From Ctenosaura bakeri (lineage: Eukaryota; Chordata; Lepidosauria; Squamata; Iguanidae): a stretch of 64,000 bases of DNA. The DNA lies in the NCBI GenBank assembly GCA_948474755.1, contig CAOLHI010001822.1:248001-312000 (forward strand), read 5' to 3'. Made by a program: the position numbers and the translations under genes. Positions 55,709 to 64,000 of this stretch are shown piece after piece (within the stretch, counting starts at the first letter, position 1; each line of letters begins with the position of its first letter). A model generated the notes under the pieces. That model made no database searches and was not told the origin of the DNA. It saw nothing but the letters and a program-made list of their open reading frames with translations.

Positions 55709-55925
55709 ACATACTACAGTAGAGAGATAATCCAGGTCAAAACTGAATTATCTTTGCATAGCTCCTTATGGCATCCTGGGGTTTGTAGTCTGATGATGCA
55801 CCAGCACACTTTGGCAGAGAAGGCTGTGACACCTTGTAAAACTACAAACCCTAGAATTGTGTATGAAAGAGCTTTGCAAGGGAGCTATACAAACAAATCT
55901 TTCAACTGTCCTTGAAATCTCAAGA
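55709..55925. mobile_element. MITE-like palindrome, unclassified
   Basis: Inverted strings CATAGCTCCTTATGGCATCC / GAAAGAGCTTTGCAAGGGAG and GGGGTTTGTAGT / ACTACAAACCC around a GAAGGCTGTGACACC centre. Likely a diverged DNA-element derivative next to the tiny hairpin. Confidence 0.45.
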
Positions 55926-56889
55926 CTGTGCCTTCCAGTTAAGTGGTGAACTTAAATATTAAATGTTCAATTTAAATATATTAGAATATAACTCCAGATG
56001 TAATTTCTGAAATTGTTAGCAAAGTCCATTATTATTCCAAGGGAAAAACTCACCTACTTGCCATCTCCCCTCATGTGTCTTGTCTCCCAGGTTTTCAGGC
56101 ATCCTGGTCTCCAACAAACTATTTGGTTGGTGAATTCGAAAGATTCGGTTCACCTATTTTGGCACAGGCATTTGGATTCTCAAATCTTGAATCCTTCCCC
56201 AGGATTCAAGGATTCAGTTGGCCCATCCCTAATGATGACTGAAGTAATTCAGAGAAAAGCATACATACTCCTACTGTGCTCAGTAGGGACGCAGTTGTTC
56301 ACTGATTGTCTTCTCAAGCAAAGTAGTGATTTATTTAAGCAACTTTCTTCTTACTGCAAGCCTATTCTGCATAGAAATGTTTTCTGAACAGAAAATACTG
56401 TCTTCTAGCATAAAATGCTATTTTCTGTACAAAACAACAATATGTGATTGTACACAGAATATCCCCCAAATTACAGATTCTTGTCTTTCTAGGATTCTTC
56501 TCATTAGGGTTTCTAATACTCATAAAACATGTTTTTTTCAATATTTTTTTTTCAAAATTTTTCAAATCTTCTTTCCATCCCTAGGAATCAGTAGAGTAGG
56601 ATGTGTGCAAAAGCTTTGCAAAGACATTTGAACAGCCTCATAGAGAAAGGGCAGCAGGATTATTCTCAAAATCTGCAGGCCCAATTGAATATTTTTTAAG
56701 AGGGAGCCAAGACCCCCCCCCCGCTAAGCCTAATTCTGAATTTTTAATTTTCTTCCTCACAACCCTAGAAAAAGAAATCCACTTTGCAGAACTTTTTCTA
56801 AATACTCACCATTTATTAATGCTAGCCTCCATTTCAGACCCAGCTACACACAAAGTGACCTGGAACATTCTACAATCATTCTAGTCTTT
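55926..56889. other. No gene; short-period repeat inside
   Basis: Contains the third locus of the AGAAAATG-type repeat (56350-56460). A C9 run lies at 56714-56722. Nothing else recognised. Confidence 0.4.
56350..56460. repeat. Short-period repeat, third locus
   Basis: Units TTCTGCATAGAAATGTTTTC, TGAACAGAAAATACTGTCTT, CTAGCATAAAATGCTATTTT, CTGTACAAAACAAC: about 20-bp spacing of (TG.A)CATA/CAGAAAATGCT wording, as at 46590-46720. Confidence 0.5.
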
Positions 56890-57082
56890 GGCCATTTCCA
56901 CACTACACTGTTATAGTGCTATAATTCTACTTTCAACATCCTGGGGAACCTGGACTTTGCAGTTTAGGGAGGGACCTTTAGAATTTTCAGCCAGAGAGCT
57001 CTTTGGCGTCAGTAAACTGCAAATCTCAGAATTCCACAGGATATTGAAAGTGGAATAATAGCACTTTAGTGCGGAAATGGCC
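56890..57082. mobile_element. Palindromic MITE (family A) copy 9
   Basis: Long version with centre CAGCCAGAGAGCTCTTTGGC. The right arm has lost about 11 bp (GCACTTTAGTGCGG instead of GCACTATAACAGTGTAGTGC). Ends GGCCATTTCCACACTACACT and GTGCGGAAATGGCC. Confidence 0.88.
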
Positions 57083-57879
57083 ATTGTGAAAGATGTAAAT
57101 CAATGGCCAGATTGTCAAAGCAGTTGTGGCTGCTGTTACTTCACCAGTAGTGAAAGGAGGCAAAGGGAAAAAGAACCAGTGCTACTGTCACTGCTGATGG
57201 TGACCCCTAGAAATTGTTGAAAAAATTCTCCATTCCCTGAAGAAGTTTGCTTAAATCTTTTCCATGGTTCCACTCACCATAAACAGAAATCATGAATGTG
57301 CTGTTTGTGCTTATCTCTAGATCTGTGTTTAGCATATCTTTATATACTGGTATATAGGATTGACAATCATAAAAATGGCCATATATGAGTCACAAATAAA
57401 AGGAAATACAGAACAAAGCAGGACATAGACTTGCATAACATTTGCATATGACAGTGTGTTTATGTGTGTGTCTACATACACACACACATGCAAATTTAGA
57501 AACAGAATTAAGACAAGGGTTGTGCATCTCACCATTTCTGTACATCTTATTACAGGCTGTTCCTAAACATGGAAATAATCCCCAGTGAGTTCAGTGAGGA
57601 TTATTCTGAATAAGCAGGCTTTGGATTTCAGCCTTCACTGATATGACATGTGTATTTTGGATTTGAGGGAAATATTCCCAAATACAAAAATGTGTCTTAT
57701 GAAGTGGCCCTCAATGGCAAATAGGTCTGACAACTACAGGGAAATGATTGATAATAAGAATTTGAATATGCTGACAAGTCATTAAAGGACTGAGAATAGA
57801 GAAGAGTTGAAGGTGACGAGGCAAGGACATTGTTCTCCTCAACATACTGACACATTCCCTTTCTCTCACTATCTAGAGC
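57083..57879. other. No gene or recognised repeat
   Basis: Short interrupted TG/CA runs at 57450-57490. Nothing else. Confidence 0.4.
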
Positions 57880-58020
57880 AGGACTGGAGAACCAGTGGCC
57901 TGTCAAATGTTGATGAATGACCTATCCCATAATCCCTTATCACTGACCAAACTGAATGGGCCTAATGGGAATTAGAGTCCAAGAATACCTGGAAGTCCAA
58001 TGGTTTTCCAAATCCTAGGG
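57880..58020. mobile_element. hAT-like MITE (family D) copy 2
   Basis: AGCAGGACTGGAGAACCAGT then GGCCTGTCAAATGTTGATGA, CCCATAATCCC, CTAATGGGAATTAGAGTCCA, AGTCCAATGGTTTTCC. The inverted AATCCC / GGGAATTAGAGTCCA text is the hallmark of the family. Confidence 0.55.
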
Positions 58021-58719
58021 GGTAAGGTCATACAGCATTCTACAACCGCTGTTCATCAGAAGAAGAAGAAAAAGTGGAATTGAAGTCCACATAACACCAC
58101 AGGCCGCTTTGTCTATTTCATGGTGCTTCCAATGCAATGGAAATATAATATGATATTCATTGTTTCTAATCCAGTTCACAGGGTGCTCCTTCCAACTTCA
58201 TCTCATAAATCTGTTCCATTCTCACTTTTCAGACACATTTCTAGTGATCAGTTTCTTTGAATGATCTAAATGTTATTAAGTCTAGTTGTTATTATTATTA
58301 TTGGTAAAGAAGAATGTAGTTTTTGAATAAGAATTGAGGGATTTCCCCCCTCGCTCCCCCCATAACAAAATCAGCCTGAATGTTGCTTTAGAGCACACCA
58401 GATGCCATCTTTCAGACTAATGAAGTCTTATTGATTATCTCCCTTCTCTGCTGCTTCTTGCAAGAGAGAACATCTGCCTTCATTTACAAATATGCCACTT
58501 GAAAGTAAACTCAAAGCAGTGGGGAGAATCCAACGACATGAGGAGAATCCAACAATAACATATCCAGAGTCTTGTGATTTTTTTAAATTTTGATTTTTTG
58601 AAATCTTAATTGCAAACTAATAGGCTGTAAAGCAAGTAAATATCATCACTATCATTTCATTAAAGCAGCAAATAAATGTTTATTTTATCATTATATTTTG
58701 ATCCCATGATTCCACTAAA
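58021..58719. other. No gene or recognised repeat
   Basis: Unassigned, with a short ATT run at 58291-58303. Confidence 0.4.
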
Positions 58720-59135
58720 AATAGCACTCAGGGTTGCTAGAAAACATCTAAAAACAACTGAGCGAAGAAACATGATTAACACATCAAAACAAAAGAACAA
58801 CTCAAAGGGCCAGACTGAAAAGGTGTTCCTAAAACCAACAGGAATAAGAAGAGATCATATTTCAAAGGGGATTTTATTCCACTGTCTCAGGAAAGGAGAA
58901 CATCCTCTCCTGTATATCTATCAAGTAGGCTTCTACGGCTATGGAAGTTTGACTTCTCCTCAAGATTTTTAGCATCTGCATAGGATCACAGTGAGACAGA
59001 CCCAGAGCTATACAGGTTCCAAACCATTTAGGACTCTAAAAGTTAAAACTAACATTTTGAATTGGATCAGGAAAGAATTTGGCAACCAGGTATTTCAATA
59101 TAGCTCCGGAACTGTGTGATGGACTGTGTCTACCC
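58720..59135 (+). repeat. Unclassified dispersed repeat
   Basis: TTTCAAAGGGGATTTTATTC then CACTGTCTCAGGAAAGGAGA, AGACCCAGAGCTATACAGGT, AACCATTTAGGACTCTAAAA and ACATTTTGAATTGGATCAGG. I recognise this wording (GGGAGTTTATTCCACAG..., TTTAGGGCTTTATAGGTCAA..., CACTTTGAATTG) as a common squamate repeat, probably a LINE 3' region, but cannot name the family. The 98-codon frame in it is not conserved. Confidence 0.4.
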
Positions 59136-59138
59136 TCT

Positions 59139-59340
59139 GGCCATTTTTGCACCATACTGTTATAGTGCCATCATTCCACTTTCAACATCCAGTGGAATTC
59201 TGGGATTTGTAGCTTCCTGAGACCCAAGAGCTCTCTGGCTGAGAATTCTAAGTTCCCCTCCCTAAACCACAAATCTCAGGATTCCATAGAATGTTGAAAG
59301 TGGAATAATAGCACTATAGCAGTGTAGTGCAGAAATGGCA
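59139..59340. mobile_element. Palindromic MITE (family A) copy 10
   Basis: 202 bp with TCT on both sides (59136-59138 and 59341-59343). Ends GGCCATTTTTGCACCATACT and AGTGTAGTGCAGAAATGGCA; centre CCCAAGAGCTCTCTGGCTGA. Confidence 0.9.
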
Positions 59341-59714
59341 TCTGTTAATGGGAGCTCCACCACAGCTGCTCTAGGTTACATGGGAAATATCCAGGTATTG
59401 AATATAGATTCAGCACTTGGATACTTCCTGCAAAAGGGAGAGCAGCTGTGGTGGAGCTGCTATTAAAGCCTAGGAGCTGCCATTAAAAGTGAAAGCAGAT
59501 TCCCTGTATTGCAATTCTGGAGGCACCAACTGCCTCTGTTTTATACTGTGCACCCATTAGCAGCCTCCCTACTACATTTTCATCACATGAAATCACTACC
59601 TTTAGCATTTGTAACACAGTTAAGCCTTTCCTATGGCCAACAGCACTGAACATTATATGAAGCAGCGCAGCGCAGTATCTGCTTCGGATTTGGTCTATCT
59701 AATTGGTCAGCATC
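59341..59714. other. No gene or recognised repeat
   Basis: Contains a near-repeat of GCAGCTGTGGTGGAGCTGCT-type text: GCTCCACCACAGCTGCTCTA (59351) and GCAGCTGTGGTGGAGCTGCT (59442) are inverted copies, forming a 17-bp stem with a loop of about 75 bases (59351-59459). Confidence 0.4.
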
Positions 59715-59822
59715 CTCCAGATTGCTGAACTGAAACATCCTTACACCCTAGTCAGCATAGTCAATGGGAGGATGATGGGAATTTTAGTTCAACAATACTA
59801 GGAGGAGCACAAGTTTCCCATC
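59715..59822. mobile_element. hAT-like MITE (family D) copy 3
   Basis: CATCCTCCAGATTGCTGAAC, CCTAGTCAGCATAGTCAATG, GGAATTTTAGTTCAACAATA, CTAGGAGGAGCACAAGTTTC. Same plan as 48483-48592. Confidence 0.55.
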
Positions 59823-59852
59823 CTTTATTTGGGAAAACAGACATAACATCGA

Positions 59853-59854
59853 TA

Positions 59855-59920
<66 letters not shown>

Positions 59921-60128
59921 TATTTGTATCCCGCCTCTCCATATGGATCGAGGCGGCAAACAACTTACAAATAGCATGTATTTCTATACATGCCCCCAAC
60001 AAGCTGGGTACTCATTTTACCGACCTGCAGAAGGATGGAAGGCTGAGTCAACCTGGAGCCCGGCAGGATCAAACTCACAACCTTGTGGCTTGCAGAACTG
60101 GCATTTAACCACTGCGCCACCAGGGCAC
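59853..60128 (-). mobile_element. tRNA-derived SINE, second type, with ATT expansion
   Basis: Same element and orientation as 32817-33060. Reverse strand head CCTGGTGGCGCAGTGGTTAA, B-box GGTTGTGAGTTTGATCCTGC, CATGTATAGAAATACATGCT, tail GAGAGGCGGGATACAAATAA. It is less decayed than the first copy; in the first, TTGAAACATT marks a small insertion. The tail has grown into an (ATT)n array at 59858-59921. Confidence 0.88.
59858..59921. repeat. (ATT)n microsatellite in SINE tail
   Basis: About 21 perfect ATT units directly at the SINE 3' tail, which shows how this microsatellite arose. Confidence 0.95.
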
Positions 60129-60623
60129 GATTGTGGGGTTGCCACCAAAGCCTAAAACGCTGTAGCATGTTCTCCCTTCTTTCCCCATCATGCAGAATCA
60201 CATGTACATTTTTTCACCACCACAGGAATGTGATGTGAAGTAATGCTTAGATTAATAATCTCTCACTCAATTCAGTAAATCAAATGAGAACTCAAAACTG
60301 TAGGAATATTAATATCTATATATAATATCTATTGATATTGATAACTATATATGATATCTATATCAAGCAGAGTGTGGGATAGTCAGTGCAATATGACCAT
60401 GTGGTAGTAAACAGAAGGAAAAATACTAAAGATTCTCTTGTAAGATAAAAAAGGGAGGAAAAACTTACATGTATTGTTTCATGAAATCCATCTTGGGTAA
60501 GTAAGGAGAGAGACGAAAAGATTACCTGAATTTCAGCAGAAGAACCCCTAAAAGCTGGCTCTCACAAGTCAGTGCAAGCCATCCTGAGTCAGAAGCCTCA
60601 TGAATAGTCCCTTCCCAGACAAA
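60129..60623. other. No gene; ATATCTAT-rich patch
   Basis: 60310-60366 has repeated ATATCTAT / TATATAT text able to self-pair. Nothing else recognised. Confidence 0.4.
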
Positions 60624-61607
60624 GACCATTTCCGTAGTACACTGTTATAGTGCTTGTGATGAACCTGATTGGGGGGGGGGGCTTGACAACAAAGCCTCCT
60701 TGGCAACTGAGAGTGTTTAAACTGATTGGCTGGTGAAGTGGAACCTTGGATAGCCCAGGGAAGGGGCTGGTGGAAAAAGGAAAATAATAGATTTTATCTG
60801 TCTGGAGAGTGATTGAAGGGTTGTGTGATTTGTGATGTATTTGAGGGAGGTTGGAGATTTGAATAGCTCTGTGGAGGAGAGAACTGAGAAATTGGGTGTG
60901 TGAAAGATAGTGAATGAATTGAAAGAGAGACAGAGAGATAAAAGAGTAGTGTGCTGTTTGTGAACATTGAGATACAAAACAAATTTAAGCAACAGTGTTA
61001 TAATAAATGTTTGAAGTTCTGTGTTCCATATAACAGTCTCCCAGAGTCTTATTTTGAATCCTGGAATCTACACGCTACCAATAATACTATCTTGATGTTA
61101 GTGCCAACAGTACCACAGTCTTGGAAAATATAAATCCCTGCTGATCCTTACATCTGGGAGAAGGGCAGATTTAGGGAAGGCAGTAAAGGGGGAGAGTCCT
61201 GAAAGGAAGAAGCCAAGCGGGGACAAGAGTGAGGAAGGGACTGCGTTCTCAGAAAGAAAGAACTGAGGCAGACACGTTTGTCCCGGCCCTGGCTTGATTC
61301 AGAGATCTCCCTGGCAGTTCAGACCTGAACACAAAGAGGTGTCAGGCTGGGCAGGCCTTGAGTGTGAGGCTTGGGTGCGTCTTTCGCACTCAGCATTGAC
61401 GGGCGGCTGTGTCCCCCCCGCGCATTTAACAGTATTGTTATTCCACTTTCAGCATCTTGTGGAATTCTGGGGTTTGTAGTTTCCTGAGGCCCAAGAGCTC
61501 TCTGGCTGAGAATTCTAAAGGCCCCTCCCTAAACTACAAGCCCCAGGATTCCACCGGATGTTGAAAGTGGAGCAATAGCACTACAGTAGTGTAGTGTGGA
61601 AATGAGC
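60624..61607. mobile_element. Palindromic MITE (family A) copy 11, split by an LTR-type insertion
   Basis: The left terminus GACCATTTCCGTAGTACACT then GTTATAGTGCT (60624-60654) stops, and the rest resumes at 61432 with GTATTGTTATTCCACTTTCA, continuing to GTAGTGTGGAAATGAGC at 61607. Removing 60655-61431 plus one copy of the 5-bp repeat restores a normal ~205-bp MITE. Confidence 0.85.
60655..61431 (+). mobile_element. LTR-type insertion inside a MITE (777 bp)
   Basis: Begins TGTGATGAACCTGATTGG and ends GCATTTAACA, i.e. TGT...ACA termini. Flanks GTGCT and GTATT agree at 3 of 5 bases, a plausible worn 5-bp duplication. AATAAA lies at 61002-61007. About 430 bp follow it, longer than a usual U5, so this may be an LTR plus some internal leader, or a compact non-autonomous LTR element. 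Its limits are well defined by the interrupted MITE on both sides. A G10 run is at 60670-60680. No coding frame. Confidence 0.6.
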
Positions 61608-64000
61608 ATAGGGAGACAAAGGGCTAACTAACTTTTGAAGGAGGGAAATGACCTCTGTAGGCAGGAAGAAAACAAAAGGCTTAAAAATATAGATCAAAGG
61701 GGGGAAAAACAGAGAGGTGAAACAAAGGGCAGGCATACTCTTCAGATCTTCTTTTCATTCATCACTGTATACAAGCATTGATGCTCCTTTGCTGCAAAAC
61801 AAAAATGTTTGTTGTCTAGTACAATTATCAAGATGACTATCTCATCAATGACACTAGGTCACTAGATTTGTGACAAAAGTGAGGCCTACTTCACAGAAGT
61901 GGTCCAAGAGCAACATTTATCAGACCAGAATCTTGCTATATATTGAGTTGCTATATGTTACTATGTGCATAGTACATAGGGTGGATCACCACTGCATAGT
62001 AGTTGTTTGGTGGAATAGACTGCTTTCAGGAAGATGAGTACTTTGTGGCATTTCAAAGAAAGCTACTGCTACAATTTACAGTGATACGGACCTTATCCAA
62101 TATGACAGTAGATGCAATGATTTAAAATACTGGCTTCTAATCACCTCCTAGCGAAGTTCATCCCTATAGCTTAAGTGAACTCCCTTAAAATCAAGCACAT
62201 GGTTTAGTCTTTTCTTTTAAAAACTGTATTCTTTTAAAAGTGCAGTAAAGGAAAGTAAGGCTATGCTATGACTAGTGCACAATAGCTTTGCTCAGTTTTA
62301 CAATATCTTTTGGTTCTCCCACTCACCACCTTGGATGGCTCAGCAATTTTCCCTAGGCAAACTTGTTCAGACCCCCTCCCTCCCTCAGGTAAAACTTAGA
62401 GGCAGACTAAAACAAAAAACCAACAGTTAACTGTGTTGCCATCACTTCAGAAGGTTCCAACTGGCATCTCTAAGCTCATGATGGCTCCATACTAGGGATC
62501 TAGAACTTCATTTATTTCATCCTTGCATGAAAGGATAAAACAGCTCAAAAGTTTTCTCCCAACTGGGCGACATTATGAGTGTTTCTGCAATTTCTTTCAT
62601 TTTTTTTTCTCATTGTGAGCCTTATTATTGAAAAATTTTCAGTTTTATTTTCCACACACAAAAAGGGGGCTTTTTATGCAAAATACAATGACTGGCATCC
62701 TGTTAGTGGCCTCTGGATGGACATTTTTTGGCTGATGCAGAAAATCCATAGTCAGTGGTAGGCAGCAGCAGAAGAGCTGTGCCTGTAGCAACACTGCAGA
62801 TTGTCCGTGCAGATGCACTCTGTAAATTGCACATTAAACTCATACATTTCACATCTGTTTGCATATTCAGCTGTGCAGTGTTGCAATTCACAAATGCATC
62901 ACATAACTCTGTGACTTTAAAGTTACACTTTGTCTCCTAGGTATAGGAAGATTTGTTTTTTTTTCTGAACTAATTTTTGACCCCAAAAATATATACGGAC
63001 ACACAACATTTTGGAAATGTGGGAAGACAAAACGCTAGTGTTTAGTTGTGAATAATAGTGGAAAAGTCAACATTCTTCTCAGACTTCTGGGTAGAGTGCT
63101 GAGATACTGTTTCACACTCACAAAGAGAAGATTTTGTTTTACATCTCTGGTCCAGATACACAATGAGCCTGGCATAGGCAGAACTTTATCTTCTCCACAG
63201 TTGTAGAGGGAATGGTAAGCTTCAAGTTTTGCCAATGGGAATAAAAGAAACACGTATTTCCCACCAATTAATGTGTTTTGCTTTATATTCTTTCTTTATC
63301 ATGACATCTATATTTTACATCCACTTTTTTAAAAAAAGTTACATGAGATTTTTCACAAACATAAGAAAAATTGTTACTTCTCCCCCCACCCTACTCCACC
63401 TCACATTTAGGCTGTACATGAAATAAAGTTTCTAGCCCACACCGCTGTTCCATGTGATTGAAGGTCACAAACTCCTCCAATTAAGATAGCATATCAGTCT
63501 TCCCTAAGTGGATTTAACCCGTTTTAAATGGTCAATGATGCTTAGGTGAGTGATCAATACTAGGTTCTCAAGAAAAATGAGATTTGGGGACTGAAGGAAT
63601 TGTTTTCTTAACACTAAGGAAATTGCATTGTTGATGCCCTTCATGGTTCTTTAAGGTTACCCTGACAAACTAAACTAAGAAACACATTTGTTTTATTGAA
63701 CTTGAGTCCCACACGGTATCGCTCAAAGTAGATAGTTCAGATGCAGCTTTATGGAAGGTGATTTCTGGGTCTGAAATGGCATTCCTTTCAGTTTACCATA
63801 TTTCTGTATTAATATTGTAAATGGTTCAGTTTAAGCATTCTACCAACAACAAATTAGAAAAAGCTGAACTTGTTAAGCCATCTCAAAGTAGACTGTTTTC
63901 CATTAAGCATTCTAGTCCTTTATATTTTAGCCCTCATCCCTTTTGGGTACTACTTTAGTCCTTGTCCCTTAAGGGGGAGGTAGAAAGGGGAGACTCAGGC
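61608..64000. other. 2.4 kb without gene or recognised repeat
   Basis: AT-rich with short chance frames. Near 63725-63800 a forward reading LKVDSSDAALWKVIS resembles the start of an RNase H domain of an LTR retroelement, but neighbouring sequence does not support it. Confidence 0.35.

Noticed and set aside
63720..63830. RNase H domain of an LTR retrotransposon (LKVDSSDAALWKVIS)
   Set aside because: Only one short motif-like string; no flanking motifs, LTR or matching upstream reverse transcriptase.

Overview
This window reads as non-coding genomic DNA of a vertebrate, most likely a squamate reptile (probably a lizard). It is AT-rich and full of microsatellites. Nearly everything recognisable is a transposable element, in a mixture typical of squamates: several CR1 LINEs of different ages, L1 LINEs, a BovB/RTE LINE, SINEs with BovB-like tails, an L2-like LINE, endogenous-retrovirus-type and Ty3/gypsy LTRs, DNA-transposon MITEs, and a SPIN-family hAT element. 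No host protein-coding gene, tRNA, rRNA or CRISPR array could be supported. Most open frames are chance or lie inside mobile elements; one 140-codon frame near 44.3-44.7 kb is kept as an unexplained candidate.

Layout. 0-2.2 kb: an LTR cut by the window edge, then the 3' end of a reverse-strand Ty3/gypsy element (integrase tail, polypurine tract, LTR). 3.9-6.3 kb: two MITE families and a SINE. 6.8-10.7 kb: one L1 insertion with both termini and a perfect 15-bp target duplication, but with the middle deleted so that ORF1 runs into the ORF2 C-terminus; a young CR1 has landed in its 3'UTR. 11.1-13.4 kb: BovB endonuclease region and a solo LTR with GATC duplications. 15.1-22.5 kb: MITE, CR1 tails, then a long reverse-strand CR1 (ORF1 esterase, endonuclease, start of reverse transcriptase) split by a solo LTR and by an L1 with its own target duplication. 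24.3-29.2 kb: SINE, a possible LTR, MITEs, and an L1 reverse-transcriptase relic. 29.6-34.4 kb: CR1, a SINE split by a solo LTR with AAAG duplications, an L2-like LINE, a second SINE type and an older CR1. 35-43.7 kb: a mariner-type MITE, an L1 tail, a 423-bp MITE, and SPIN with a perfect 8-bp duplication. 44-46 kb: mostly unexplained. 46.3-61.6 kb: a dense field of palindromic MITEs (nine of the thirteen copies), SINEs, a BovB 3' end and an LTR-type insertion inside one of the MITEs. 61.6-64 kb: nothing recognised.

Nothing here forms an operon or pathway. The value of the window is its record of nested insertions, which gives relative ages: CR1 is older than the LTR and the L1 inside it; a SINE and a palindromic MITE are each older than the LTR inside them; the internally deleted L1 is older than the CR1 inside it. 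All family names come from recognition of terminal motifs, translated motifs and memory of repeat consensus sequences; none was checked by database search.
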